Assembly: GCA_038363925.1 (NCBI GenBank)
Contig: JAQQWL010000008.1
Location: 1,488,001-1,552,000, forward strand
DNA from: Apiospora phragmitis
Lineage: Eukaryota > Ascomycota > Sordariomycetes > Amphisphaeriales > Apiosporaceae
Length of the DNA stretch: 64,000 bases
Direction of reading: 5' to 3'
Position numbers and translations under genes: made by a program. Shown in pieces: positions 23,961 to 35,860 of the stretch (positions within the stretch are counted from its first letter, which is position 1; each line of letters opens with the position of its first letter). The notes under the pieces are model-generated. The model made no database searches. It had not been told where the DNA came from and worked only from the letters and a program-made list of their open reading frames with translations.

Positions 23961-24569
23961 ATGCAGTACACCACCCTCGTCCGCCTGCTCGCTCTGGCCC
24001 CGATCGCCTTGGCCGAGCATATTGTTGACTACGACGACATCCCAGGCGTCTGCGTGGCCCCTTGCCTGTTGACCGTCGAACTCTCCCAGCGCTGCGACCA
24101 ACAGACGTCCAACGACAGCGACTACCGCCGCTGCTACTGTCCTGCTGCCGACGCTGGAGAAAAACATGAACAAGTGCGCGAGCTGCGTCAAGAGCAACAC
24201 GCGTCAGGGCGATGACGACAACGGTATGCTGCCCAGGCCTGATCCCACTATGACTGTAGCATAGGAAGAGAGGAAGAAATGACCGGCTGAAGAATATTGG
24301 CTAACAAACATGAATTTTCATTCATAACAGACACTGCTAAACTGATGAAGGACTGCGGGTGGGACTACGCCGCGATCACGACCAGCGGTGGTCCGGCCAC
24401 TGCTACCGCTACCGTCATTATCGTGTCCTCGAGCGGCGGCGATGCCCTGACTACATCTACCGCGCTTGCGTCTACTACGACTACTGCTTCAACAGATGGT
24501 GCTCCACGTGCCACCGCTGTCGTCCTTGGTAGCCTAGTGGCAGCTGGAATTGCCGTGGCCATATTGTAA
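23961..24569 (+). CDS. secreted 8-cysteine CFEM-like protein, probable GPI anchor
   Basis: CFEM proteins are fungal extracellular eight-Cys proteins, often GPI-anchored and implicated in heme/iron capture or host interaction. Exon 1 23961-24223 and exon 2 24331-24569 are joined by an intron with a GTATGC donor. A signal peptide of ~18 residues (M-Q-Y-T-T-L-V-R-L-L-A-L-A-P) is followed by the cysteine series C-x3-C-x9-C, C-x-C, C-x2-C and a last C before G-W-D-Y. The C-terminal third is Ser/Thr/Ala-rich and ends in a hydrophobic tail, as for GPI addition. One extra A in the five-A run 24160-24164 breaks the frame; without it the CDS is 501 nt (166 residues). Cysteine spacing is only approximately CFEM, so this is called CFEM-like. 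Confidence 0.7.
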
Positions 24570-26425
24570 TCAACGTCGCGGATGGTGGAGAATTGTGTCT
24601 TATTCAATAGCCTTTCATGCGCTCACGACTGATATGCTCTGATGTGTTTTTCTTTTCTTTTTTTTTGCCTGATTCTGTCTTCCTTCCTTGTCCAGATACT
24701 TCATTGCTCTGCCTCTTTTGTCATTTTCTTGTTCTATTCCTAGCACATGTGTACTAGGATCAGCCCCTTGCTTCAGTGGAGGTATCGGAATACTCCTTTC
24801 TCCTCATCTACCAGCTTAAGGAAAGTTGGGACTGTCATTGAGGGCACAGTGGCTTAGCAAAGCAATGGAGACTAGACCGAAATTAGTACAAGCTCCCATG
24901 ATACCACTTGTACACACTCCTCGTGCTTCTCCCATGAAAGTGTGACCCGCGTAGCCCATCAGTATAATTTTCTTACCACCTTAACGAGCAGTGTCCCTTG
25001 TCGACCATGCTGTCATATCCGCCAGCCTGCCACCGGTGGCGACCATAGCTACGTCAAAACCCAAGGCGCCGGGTTAGATTGCCGGGAAGGTTTCCCGGTT
25101 CAGACGAACTTTGTGACTAGCTGCCTGTCTTGGGTTTTGCCTGCACGCTACGTCAAAGCTTAAACCTACCGCCGGAAAAGGGTGCCTAGCCCCGGATATA
25201 TGGAAGTATTTATTGGTCAGAGAAAGTTTTCATCTATTTCATCGTAAACTTCATTTTGATACAGGAAGGGATCTTCTCGGGGTGCAGGCTGATGAACCTA
25301 GGCTGGTCCACGTGTGTCAGACAAATCAAATTCGCCAACCATCCTTATTTTATGAAAGACCAGGTTTGGTAGTACGGGTTAAGACTCGTAACTGCTAGTG
25401 TGCGATCTGATGCCAGCCAGACATTCATACTTGGCGTCCCTTCTCCTTGAATACACTCACGGTTTGGATTTATTTGCTACTATGTCCTCTGTGTCTGCAT
25501 CCGGTGAGTAGGCAAACTGCTGGGCGTGAATATACCACAGATCTGCCTGTTTGAGTACATGCTAGTTTGGCCAATACGACGAGATTGAAATCCTGAAGCT
25601 CAAAGTAACTTGTTAGCACGACTCATAAAAATTGATTGTAGACCACTGTTGGACACCCAGTGTCGATATAAGAGACGATCCTGCCACTGATTCATACTCA
25701 CTTTCCTGACACATTGCACACTAATTTTGTGGCAGCCCCTGCTCCGACTTCTGGGCGATGAAGACTACATAACGTTGTATGTTTCTTTTCTATCATAATA
25801 GAAGTAATAACTCCTATTCAGGATATACATCCTCTTCTCTAAACATATCTTATCGGTATAATGATATAACGCAAGTACTCGTTTGTAATTCGGTTAGACC
25901 TTATAAGAATACGATCATAATATCATATGGTTTCATTCTAAGAAAGGGGTTTGGTCTCGATGTCCTTATCTTCTCAAGTTCTCATCTCAGACTGCGTTAG
26001 ACTCAAGCATTCACTCAACTTAGTTATTGCACTTGGGAACTTACTAGATACCGACGCGTACATTTACAGCGTTCATATCATGTTTGAATTCAGCTAAGAT
26101 CTTAAATTCATTCTAATATTCACATACGATGCTGCAGCCTTTGTATTCATACTCGGGGATTCCTTCGATACCGACAGGTATATTCACACCTTCCATCCCA
26201 TGTTGTGACTCAGCTCAGATTTTGTATTCACTCTTATATTCACACACGATGCCGCGGCATTTAAATTCACACTCGGCGACTTTCTATATAAACGTCGCCC
26301 AACGCCGACCTTTGAGAAATCTTCTTCCCCTTCCTTTATCATGCTACCATCCCCTTCTCTACACCAAACACCAAGCACATCAGCAGCCTCTGCATAGTTC
26401 TCAGCACGAAATCACAACCACAAGG
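24570..26425. other. intergenic with a tandem repeat near its end
   Basis: Contains the 3' UTR of the CFEM-like gene (polypyrimidine-rich 24640-24730). There are no coding motifs. The last 400 bases hold a two-copy ~120-bp tandem repeat (separate entry) directly upstream of the next gene. Confidence 0.5.
26036..26275. repeat. two-copy ~120-bp direct tandem repeat
   Basis: About 26036-26155 and 26156-26275 align over their length. Shared landmarks in each copy are GATACCGAC, TATTCACA(C/T)ACGATGC and TTCA(T/C)ACTCGG. The copies are diverged by many substitutions but keep the spacing. The repeat lies 150-390 bases before the ATG of the next gene, so it may be part of its promoter. Confidence 0.75.
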
Positions 26426-26974
26426 ATGGCCAGCGGCAATATGCGAAGCAGTGCCCAGGCAGGAAACAGCACCGGCGGCAACGGCGGCAGAGGCGGCAGC
26501 CAACCCCTGAAGAGCGCCGACCTCAAGTACGGTCCACAACGCGTTTATATGAAGACCAAGAAAGGTGTCGAGATGGCTTAGGGAAAAGATGAAGAGCACA
26601 GCTTACACCACCCTCAATGATGCCAACAACCAGATAATTCTCGATGCCATCAAAAACGAGCTCAAGGAGGGTGTGTAAGTTCAAGCGAGCCCCTTTCCTC
26701 TCATATTTACCCAGTCATCCCATCCCATTGCTGTTACCGCAAGTAATCGAATATATACTAACTCTTATACAGCCAGGAGGACCAAAAGATTATGCCTCCC
26801 GGAACCATGATGGACTACGATCAGTTGGTCCTTGGGGTAATTCGCAAGGTGTTTGGCGAGAATCTCCGCCTCTTCAAGGGCCCGGAAGACACTGCGGAAG
26901 ACACTCCGGGCAAGACGAAGAAGGTCCGGGAAGACTCTCCGATCGTGGACGAGTTGATGAAAAAGCAGGAGTAA
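26426..26974 (+). CDS. hypothetical acidic/helical protein, one frame break
   Basis: Start ATG at 26426 after a pyrimidine-rich leader. Exon 1 26426-26674 and exon 2 26773-26974 are joined by a GTAAGT...ACAG intron. The N-terminal ~30 residues are Gly/Ser/Asn-rich, followed by a basic K-Y-G-P-Q-R-V-Y-M-K-T-K-K segment. One extra A in the run at 26561-26563 breaks the frame; removing it links to a W-L-R-E-K helix and then L-N-D-A-N-N-Q-I-I-L-D-A-I-K. Exon 2 gives a D-Y-D-Q-L-V-L-G-V-I-R-K-V-F-G-E-N-L helix and a charged tail with a repeated E-D-T/E-D-S-P motif. Corrected length 450 nt, 149 residues. I do not recognise the family. Not predicted to be secreted. Confidence 0.55.
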
Positions 26975-27760
26975 TTATTAAGTCCATTAGCGAGCGCATA
27001 TATGGCTAATATCAAGGCTGGGGAAGACACTACCCTTATGGAGCAGTTCACCATAGTTGTTTTTAGTTGGGCTGTCACCGTTGGTTGTGATGCGATAGTT
27101 ACTGCGTAGCGCCAGAGGAGAGGGCCATACGTGGCTTAATCAACCTGTTCTGCGTAGTTGTGTCCTGTCAAGTCCGCGAGTGATAGAAGGAAGACATTCG
27201 CTTCCAGGGCTATCCCTTGACAATGAAGGCACCGCGCCAGCATGAAGTGAGTCCGCTAATACTGTTCCACCAGAAGAGTCAGACAGTTCTTCTCGAAACA
27301 TAAAAACCGTAATCAACGAACGAAGGGGATTTGTTGGACATTTAGGGGTTGATCGTATATTAAACCCTGTCTGTTATAAGTGGTTTTGAGGTCATCTGTT
27401 CTGTTGTCACTGATTATCTAGCTCCTGGTAATGACTGTGCAGTAATTAGCATCAACACCCTCCTTCAAAGGTGCAAAATACTAGATTGCCAAAGACCCTG
27501 CAGGGCATAAACCCTTGAAATATTAAGGAAGCGACGGTGGCGGTGAGTGGAAACGTTCATAGCCTCTGCGGATAGGGGAAATGACGAGTGGTATTTTCGA
27601 AGAAGAAGAATACGCTTTGAAATGAATAGTAGAACGATTAGCGGGTAGCCTAGACTCCGCTTTAGTGATTTTAGTTATGAACCGTATATAAACAGAGGCG
27701 GACGATACTCACAGTTTTGTATGGCACATAGAGGTAACGAAAAAGTCTTTAACCTTGGCG
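26975..27760. other. intergenic, no gene seen
   Basis: Spacer between convergent unknown genes. No motif-bearing frame or repeat is apparent. Confidence 0.5.
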
Positions 27761-28255
27761 CTAAACCTCGGCCTGGTCTTCGCCTTCGTAGGTGTCGTAG
27801 TGTTCAATGAAGCTCGAAATTTCCTCCTTGAACAGCGAGCCGTCGATTTGGGTGCGGATCGTGACAAAGTCGGGATCACCCCTCGCCTCCTGCTTTTCCC
27901 GCCTCCTCTGGCTGATGCCAGACAGGACAGCATTGGCGTCTATGGGTAAGAGAGGAGGCCTTGAGGGGCCAGGGGCGACAGTCCTTCTTCGCTGGCACAG
28001 GGGTGGCCCGCCACGCCGGGGAGTGGTTGCGGTGGCAGAGTTCGAGCGTGACGAAGGCGGGTCTTCTTCGGGGATGATCATCTCCCCGGCGGGCGAGGCC
28101 GCGTTGGGAGGCTGAGGAGAGAAAGGGCTTGAGACGTCGGACCGACGATGTCGACTTCCCACAGATGCCGGGTTACTCTTCTCTGTCGACCCTAGTGTGA
28201 CGGAGGGGATGTGAAAATAAGCATGAGGGGGGAGGGCATGGGGCATATCATACAT
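27761..28255 (-). CDS. hypothetical proline/serine-rich protein
   Basis: Open frame of 164 residues from ATG 28255. It is low in complexity: Ser/Pro/Arg-rich up to about residue 110, then a more regular charged segment (S-G-I-S-Q-R-R-R-E-K-Q-E-A-R-G-D-P-D-F) and an acidic C-terminus. A further minus-strand stretch at about 28305-28480 also reads as low-complexity Ser/Tyr/Gly-rich coding sequence and may be an upstream exon; with a GTGACC donor the phases do not match, so I could not join them. No domain is recognised. Confidence 0.45.
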   Translation of the reverse strand: MYDMPHALPPHAYFHIPSVTLGSTEKSNPASVGSRHRRSDVSSPFSPQPPNAASPAGEMIIPEEDPPSSRSNSATATTPRRGGPPLCQRRRTVAPGPSRPPLLPIDANAVLSGISQRRREKQEARGDPDFVTIRTQIDGSLFKEEISSFIEHYDTYEGEDQAEV

Positions 28256-29766
28256 GAATGAGGGGAGTAGTAGAAATGGTCACGTGCCGGAGTTCTGGGT
28301 AGACGGGACCGACGTAGAAGATGGCCCATATTCTGAGCCGCTTTCGTCGCTATAGGGGCTGTACCTCTGAAGCCCTCTTGCTGATGTAGTGGGCATCAAG
28401 TATTGCGTCCCCCTGGGCCCAGTATCGTGGCGGCCGGAACGGCGCAGAAGACTGCCTTCCTGGGGTAGGTTCGAGGCTATAGTGTTACTGTAGACTTATG
28501 GCAAGGATGTGCCAGATGCTAAAGCAGCGGATGAGGTTATTCATGATGTCTTAGTCTAATGCCGCCCAGTAATGAAGAGTTGCGATGGGCAGAGTAGCAC
28601 TAAATATAATAAGGCTGAAAGAGTACTTACTCATAAATACGAAGGAACGATGATGTAGAAGTGGTGATGAAAAAAAATGGGGTGAATACTGCTGCTGGTG
28701 ATGGTCTTAGGGAGAGTAAAAAGGGTATTAGACAGTCTTGTTCTTGTCGGGGGGGAACCACGGGTACTTATACTTTTCAATTGACCTAACCCATGTCACT
28801 TTGAATATGACGGTGTAACCATGCTATCTAAGCTATGTGCTACCTCCAAGCAGTGTTTTGCGGCCTGCTCCAAGCAGTTTTGCGACCTCAGTGTTGTGCG
28901 GCCTGCTCCTGACATTAGGGGTTATGGCGCCGACATGTTCGCGCCATACAAAGTCATTGTTGAGAACAACGCACGCACAACCCCGGCTTGGAACAGCGAA
29001 GGCGAAGGCACAACCCTGGCCAGCACATCGCAGGCGCCCGTCTGGAACTTCGAAGGCACAACGCTGGTGAGTACACTGAGGACAGTGTCCTCCCCCACCT
29101 TCACTGTCGCCCTCTGCACGTAGCACCCTCACTGTCGTCGCCGTGCCCTCACTGTCCCATCTGTCGCCGCCCTCACTAACCCCACCTGCTCCTCCAAGCA
29201 CTGCGGTCGCCTTACTCCAAGCTATGCAACGACACACTACGGCTATTACCCAAGCTATGCAACGATGCACGCCATGGCAATTGACTAAGTACTTAAGCTA
29301 TATAATAGTTGGAATTGTAGGGATTCTCGATAACGAGTTTGTTAGGCATAAAACTGTTTGGCAGTTAGGTATTATGGTTAGGACTTGCGACCGCTCGGTA
29401 CTTAATTAGATAAACTCATAACACAGCGCTTTTGAGCGTAAAGACACAGCCAGGTGTACACTCCGACAAACCCACGAAGCCGATGCCAACACTCGTGATA
29501 GCCGATGCCAACGTACCCTGGCGCCAGGTGCTGACATGCTGAGATTTTCGACACACTCAGGATTGAACACAGATATATTATTTTCTACCTGTCTTACCTA
29601 GTCTCTGCACATGAAGACGGGCACTTTCCTTTCGTCCATCTCCCCATCTCTCCTCTGCCCCGTTATCCCACCCCCACCTGCCCAACTCGTCATACCTTCC
29701 CCTCCCCCGTAGCAGCACACATGCTGAACTGCGCACAAGATGAAGCAAGGTAGGTAGCTACCAAGA
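28256..29766. other. intergenic or unresolved exons
   Basis: Holds the possible upstream exon mentioned for the previous gene (about 28305-28480, minus). Around 28821-29270 there are overlapping long frames on both strands that are repetitive (CACTGTC and GGAAC...GAAGGCACAAC repeats) and more likely chance frames. No gene is supported. Confidence 0.4.
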
Positions 29767-30348
29767 CTAGCCAATACAGATGGATGATGTCTGAACAGCA
29801 AGACCCAGCACCAGCAACACACCGCGCGCCGCCTTAACTGCCGCCGGGTCGGTTTCCAGATAGACCACTATGTCCTGCTTCGGATGGGTCTGTTCGAGGT
29901 TGGCGATACTGCCCTTGCATTTAGCGACAAGGAGGCCCACGTCTTGGGGTGTCGCGCGAGAGAGCCGCTTGGGATGACGGAATAATTGAGTTAGTTGCTC
30001 GTCTGGTTCAATGTGGAGAATCCGGGCCGAGCCGTCAAGTTCGTCAACCTTAATTCAAGGTATGTGTTAGCATGAGTCTATATGGAAAAAGTTCAAACGG
30101 GATTTCCAGATGGGTAATCTTGTCACCTACCGCAGGCAGGTCAGCCCCGAGACCACAATGTGTTTGAGCAGCGCCCGGTAGAGACGGTATTTGGTGCCCC
30201 TGGCCAGTCTGGCTGCACTACCGAGAGCCTGGATGACGAAGGTTTGGTTTTCGGCTTCTTCCAGCGCGAAGGGTGCCTGAAAGCCTGCACCCACCACGGG
30301 GATGTGGACAGTTTCCGGGCGGTTGGGGTCGATGCGAGGGATGCTCAA
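29767..30348 (-). CDS. hypothetical two-exon protein, 5' end and phase unresolved
   Basis: Two coding-like blocks lie on the minus strand. Upstream block 30134-30348 reads I-P-V-V-G-A-G-F-Q-A-P-F-A-L-E-E-A-E-N-Q then a basic helix, ending at a GTAGGT donor (30133). Downstream block 29767-30048 begins after a TTAAG acceptor with a GCTAACA branch site and reads V-D-E-L-D-G-S-A-R-I-L-H-I-E-P-D, then a charged helical domain and the stop. The donor leaves phase 2 but the downstream frame needs phase 0, so one base is probably missing or extra in the first block. There is no in-frame ATG at the 5' side (the frame opens at TTG 30348). The family is not recognised. Confidence 0.5.
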
Positions 30349-31318
30349 GGGCTGTAAGGTAGATCCTGGTGGGGTTCATGTCTAAAGTGTGGAGGTGACT
30401 CGAGGTTTTCAACGTGCTTGGGTTTCCGGAATGAATATTGCTGTGTTCGCAACACGTGAAGGAGCCAATTGCCCAGCCATTGCTCAATTTATATACGGGA
30501 GTTGGTCTGGAATAGCATCACGAAGACTACTGTTGCAGAGACACGAGTCCCCACCTCTCCCATCGAGGATATTCAAGGGTACAATCTCTGCTGTTGAGGA
30601 TGTCCCAAGTCCAAAGCCACTAGGATCGACACTATTTGGCGCGCCAAATCAGCAGTGCCCTGGGGACAAGTTTGGGATGGTATTTACGTAAACCCCATTC
30701 GAGGTATGGCATCTCCGCTGTTATTGAATTGATATGATGGCCCGTATATCTGCTGCCTGTTTTCGAAACGCAGTACAAATTCTTGTATTGCATCTCTAAC
30801 GAGGCACTAGTGTTCCCTGGAGCGTTGATGCAGATTTTTATCTGATTGCCCTACGAATTGGACAGCAGCCTGCCAGCTCCGAGTTACCGTCATTGCTAGA
30901 AGCTCGGCAGGGTTGGTGGTGAGAAAATGACAGGGGTACGGGCATGCTCCTGGACATCTCTGCAGCTGCAGACTTGTTCAGCGACATGTCTGCAGTGAAA
31001 GATGTCCGCATTTGCACATTTCCCCTGCTGTCTATTTAATCAGACTTGCCCAGAAGTTGGCGTTGTCTTAAATCTATAACTCGGTAAACGTGATATTAAA
31101 ACTTTATTACTATCCCCATGGAGGTTATACTATCGTCTTACCTCCCATTTCAGCAACCATTTATTACTTCTGCTGTGCTCCAACTGCTCTAACAAGGGAC
31201 CGCATTCAACTTCCCAAGTAGGTAATCTGCCTACACCACTCTGACAGCGGCGGGTCCTGACTTCGATTTCGGGACGTTACCAGAGCAGCAGCAAGTTTTC
31301 AGAACCAGGATACTACCA
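30349..31318. other. intergenic promoter region
   Basis: Lies between a minus-strand gene and the plus-strand Cys/His-finger gene, so it should hold both promoters. No gene or repeat is clearly seen. Confidence 0.5.
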
Positions 31319-34300
31319 ATGCCTTCGGTATGTTTATATAGGTTTCTTCCTGTTCCTCTGATATTGGACATTATAAAAACTAAGTCTGCCACAGCGTAGC
31401 TTCCCACTAATTACATGTTTATCTCACAAATAAGGATACGGGTGAACTATTCAGGTGCACCGGAGAATTGACTACACGGGATGAGCCCTGTACAGCCGAT
31501 ACTGTGAGCATTTCTGGACTGCCCTTGGCCAAAGATCAGCAATCGCTTAGTTTCACCAAACTCGCAGAGGTTTGTCGTCGGTCCTATTGACAATCAGCTT
31601 GTGCATACTGACTTTCCCCACAGAGCATACCGCAGCATGAACGGCATATCCCAGCCTCTGCCAAGTACAGCCGCCCTCCAAGCATTGCAGACCATGTCAC
31701 TAACTATAATGCTGTGCTAGAGCATGCCCAGGGTCGGACCCTTCCTCATGCACCAGTTCTCATGCGAGTTCGTGGCCGCCATCAACGGCATCCGAAGCCT
31801 CCAGTGGCCCGTCTCTTGTCGGGTGGGACGAAGAAGATCTTACCCGGCCCCCTACACTTACATCAGCAGATGTTAATGAGGTTCCTGTCGTTCACGGTGT
31901 AGCTGCTACCCCTGCCGTACATCCCGTCCAGTTGCCATTATTGGCGACCGATGGGGAGGGGAAAGGTGTTGCTGCCGACGACGCGATCGACAAGCTCGTC
32001 TATAACGCCATCAGGGAGGTTTTGCGCGAGGATGGTGGTCTTGCTGAAGAGGTTATTAATGCGGTGAAGCATTCCGTGGGCAGTGGCCGGGGAGTTGTCT
32101 ATCAGGAAACGCATAAAGCACAAGAAGGAGCCACAGAGAACGATGCAGAGACCGACATTACGCAGGTATCCCACTCGAGCCAGGCGACACCTTCTGACAC
32201 TGCAACCCCGTCGGATTTTGCTCCATCGTCTTCATTAGAGGACAGCAGAATGCAGAAGAAACATCCAGTCCCGTGTCCGCCACCACCGACAGCCCATACA
32301 TCCGGAGGCCCGCCCCTGGTCCCCGAAGGTGAACAGATTCCTGGGCGTACCCTAGACTTGCAGCAACAAATGATGCCAATCAGATACCTGTCTCTACTCG
32401 ATACACTCATCACAGCTCCATATCACTCTCAGTCGCCATCATTAACAACCCATGAAAAGACCAACGACGGTATAAACGTGGATGCAGTGACCAAGCTCAT
32501 TCATAGCTCCATCCGGGAGGTTCTAGTGGAGGATAGTACCTATGCTGAGGAGGTAATCAATGCTGTCAAACATTCTATAGGCAGTGAACGGGAGCTGCTC
32601 TACCTAGAAACGCATGAGAGCCCAGAAGATGCCACTGGAAACAATACGGAGACCAACACCACCACACAAGCGTCCCCACCAAGCCAGTCGTCTGCACCTG
32701 AGACCGCGAACTCGTCCAAAACTCTGTCGTCATCGCTAGGCGGTAGAACTAACAGGAAGCGACGACCTGGTAGCTCAGACAGCAGCAACAACCCTCGTCC
32801 GCAGACCAAAAAGAGCCGCGGCAGCAGGGAAAACAATAGTCTTCCGCCGTGGCCGTGTCCGTACTGTTTGGCCTACGTCCTTTTGCCCTTCAGTGACGGG
32901 AAGTTTTGGGCCTGTCGGTTACCATCCAGTCTTGCCAAGCGGGACAATTTCAAGTGCGTATCGTATCGTTTCTGGAGAAGGGAGCTTTCTGCATTATAGT
33001 TATTTAAGAAACGAACCACTTGTGCTAACGTTGCGTGGAAGCAGAGCACATTTGAAAGACTACCATTTCCACAATCCTGCACCAGGAGAGATATCCTCAG
33101 CTTATTTCATGACCTCGAAACAGTGGCATGAGGTCGAGGGGGTGCTGAGAAGCGCCAGTCTCAAACACCATCCTAAGGGGATCGATGAATGGTTCGAGGC
33201 TCAAACTGAGTGCTATCTCGACATCTGGCGGATCTTGTTCCCGCCTGAGTTCTTCCCTACATTGGCAGAGCCGAGCAACCCATGTGAGAGCCGTCCTTGT
33301 CCATTGATAATATACTTTGACGTATTGAGAGGCTGGACGCAGTACTGATAATAAGTTGGTGTAAGTTCATATGACATCGCCGGATCATCGTGAGCCTCTT
33401 GAGCAGGTCAACATCCTGTTTTCTGCCCTTCAGTATGTGGACGCCAGCAGGGCCAGCGGGGACGCCACGAAAATCGACAAGCACCGGCCGACGACGGATG
33501 ACATTCAACGCAATATGAAGGATGCTTTTGCGATTGCCATCAAACTGCTGGCCAAGCACTCTCCAACGAATGCCAGGTATCTAGAAATACTTGCGGTGGC
33601 ATGTACTGCAACGTCTCTGGAATATCACTTAGCTGGGCGCGAACCCTCTCTCGCGCTGACCTCCCCTCCCAAGCCCCTCTGGCACACTGATACAATCACA
33701 CCGCAGCACGACTGGGGAAGACTCGTCCGGGGCGTCTTCTGCATGCCAGCCACAGACACCTGTGTACGTCACGAGCTGTTCGGTAGCCAAAGCAGAGGCT
33801 ACTGCGGAGTCTCTGCAGAATTTGCAATTTGATCAGATGGTCCGGGTCAAGGTGCCTTCGGCATCATTCGACTGTCTGGCTTCCAACCCTGGTACGGCTG
33901 TATTGGTACTCTGGGGTTTGTGCTCCCACCAGCTGACCGACCGGATCATGAGGTACACATCGAGGTGATGCCTCCCAACAACAGTAGTCCCCAGCATGGA
34001 CTACTGGCATCCACCGCCCATTGCTGTGGCTAAAGGCACGGCGAACCGGCATCGTCTGACTCGATCATTTCTCCGAGTGCGCTCTTGGCGATGCCGCTTG
34101 CGGATCCAGCGGTACCTCCTTTGCCTTCTGATGCCAAAGAGAAATGGGTAGCGAAGCCGGATTCCCCTTCGATACAAGCGTTGGAGAACCATACATATGA
34201 GAGCAACAACTGTGCGGGAGAGACACCCGGGTTCTTTGATGGTATCATGGCAAACCTAGGGACCGACGACCCCTGGCCGTTTACTGACCAGTGTTTCCTT

Positions 34301-34378
34301 GGCAGTCATCATCCCCACGACGACCAGGCTGATTCGTACCTTGACTGGAACGTCGCCACGCCGGAAGAGGACGCATGA
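31319..34378 (+). CDS. fungal Cys/His finger-like protein with internal duplication
   Basis: Seven exons fit: 31319-31327 (only M-P-S), 31435-31569, 31624-32953, 33045-33283, 33366-33763, 33819-33952 and 34036-34378, about 862 residues. One missing G in the run 31731-31733 must be restored to join exon 3; with it every phase matches. Residues up to ~470 are disordered and carry a duplicated helical module (E-E-V-I-N-A-V-K-H-S appears twice). Exon 3 ends with W-P-C-P-Y-C-L-A-Y and K-R-D-N-F-K, which joins exon 4 to give A-H-L-K-D-Y-H-F, then K-H-H-P-K-G-I-D-E-W-F and W-R-I-L-F-P. This arrangement is common in fungus-only proteins with C2H2-like fingers, usually annotated C2H2 or hypothetical. 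A role in nucleic-acid binding is inferred only. The last acceptor could instead be at 33994 if another base is missing. Confidence 0.65.
31790..32660 (+). repeat. ~500-nt internal coding duplication
   Basis: Two tandem modules offset by about 501 nt lie within exon 3 of the Cys/His-finger gene. Both contain a CGTACC/CGGCCC linker, a D-A-(I/V)-x-K-L-(V/I)-x-x-(A/S)-I-R-E-V-L block, E-E-V-I-N-A-V-K-H-S-(V/I)-G-S and an E-T-H-(K/E) block. In the linker the second copy carries compensating length changes (+2 then -2 over ~180 nt), so the two linkers are read in different frames while the helical blocks stay in register. Confidence 0.75.
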
Positions 34379-35860
34379 TCCAGATGCCCGTAGTAATAGG
34401 GCTTGTCCACTATTTTTTGTCTATGTATCATGTCTTGATAACTAAGATAAAAGGCTGATGAGAGATGCAGTTGGTTGTTGCCAAAAAGGGGTGAACGTCC
34501 CGGCACAAAGAAGGCAGGGGTAGACATAAAATGGTCATGGGAGTATGGTTTTTACCTACGGTTGATTTGGGATTCACGAATTTGTAATTACTTGTCATGC
34601 TCTCGGGTCATATTACACTCATACGTACTCGACTTTCATTTGGTGACACGGCTGTAGAATTTTGAGGGCCCCTTACAACGCACTCAAGCTCGGATGTAAC
34701 TCGACTCGTAGTAGCACTGAACAACCCCGAGGACACACTGAGCGACGAAAGAGCACATTCCGCACAGATATTGAAGTGATATGGCTCTGGAATGGGCGGC
34801 TCATCGTAGAAAGGTATATAGATAGGTAAGTGTCATGAGTCACATCGAGCCTCTGACCTAGTCATCTGGCACGCCACTGACTCCGAAACTACAGTCGTGC
34901 ATTCCAGTGCCTACTGAATCAATAGACGTTGACTCTAATGTTTACTGAATAACGGAGTAACGTTGAGCCTATAGTTGCTCGATTATGGCATACAGCTCAA
35001 TTGCAGAATATGGTGCATATTGCGCATTAGGTCATTTGTTCAGGGTATTTTTCATTGACTTAAAACCGTTTATACAAGTCCCAATGGAGCCTGCTCTGAT
35101 CGCCGGCTCACCCGATAGCGTGACATCGTGAATTCCCTCGTTGCGAAACAGGCACCCACACTTCGCATCCCACATCCGTACACAATTGAGGTTTCCCACC
35201 ACACCAAACCTCCAAACCGCATTCGGACCCCCAAACGCCACCACACACAGCGTCCTTCTCATCCCACCTCATGATCCCATGGCTTTTACGGACCAACAAC
35301 AACAGTCTTCTTGGACACTGATAACTAGGCTGTCTCGCACCCGTGGGTCACCAGAGACATCGACCTAGTAAGCAGAATCCCATATATAGACAAGTCGGGA
35401 CAGGGGCCTTTCGCTTCGCAACGGGGAAGAATACAAAAAGACAAGTAAACGCGGCATCGTAGTAGTAGAGGTGGAGGAGCTTTTTTGAGGAGTAGATGTC
35501 AAGAAGAGAAGGGGGGTTGTGACCAGAAGAAGTCCATAGAGGGATAAAGAATATGTGTCAAAAAAGGCGCATCAGACTTCCTCACTAGCTGCGCGCCAGG
35601 TTCAGTATAAAGCCTCCGATCGTGGGTATGGGTATGAGTATGTGTACGCAAAGATTCCTGAAGTTCATCCAGGGAAGCACTGGCTCAGATCCGACCTAAC
35701 ACCGAGCTCCCGTGTCTATGCAGCAAGATCAGGAGAGTTGCCGTGCCAAACAAAGCAGACTACCAGTTCTTAGCCGCATCCGCGGGAGAAATACCAATTG
35801 CCGTGAGGAAGGATAGTCGCGGCGCAATGCAAGAAAATCAAATAGCAGGTACTTCCGTGC
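34379..35860. other. intergenic, no gene seen
   Basis: Spacer between the Cys/His-finger gene and the 3' end of sho1. Short frames only. A minus-strand frame at 35032-35302 has a Cys/Gly/Trp-rich composition but no start context or family motif. Confidence 0.45.

Noticed and set aside
28821..29270. Overlapping repetitive frames on both strands
   Set aside because: Repeat-driven open frames (CACTGTC and GAAGGCACAAC units) without splice structure or homologous motifs.
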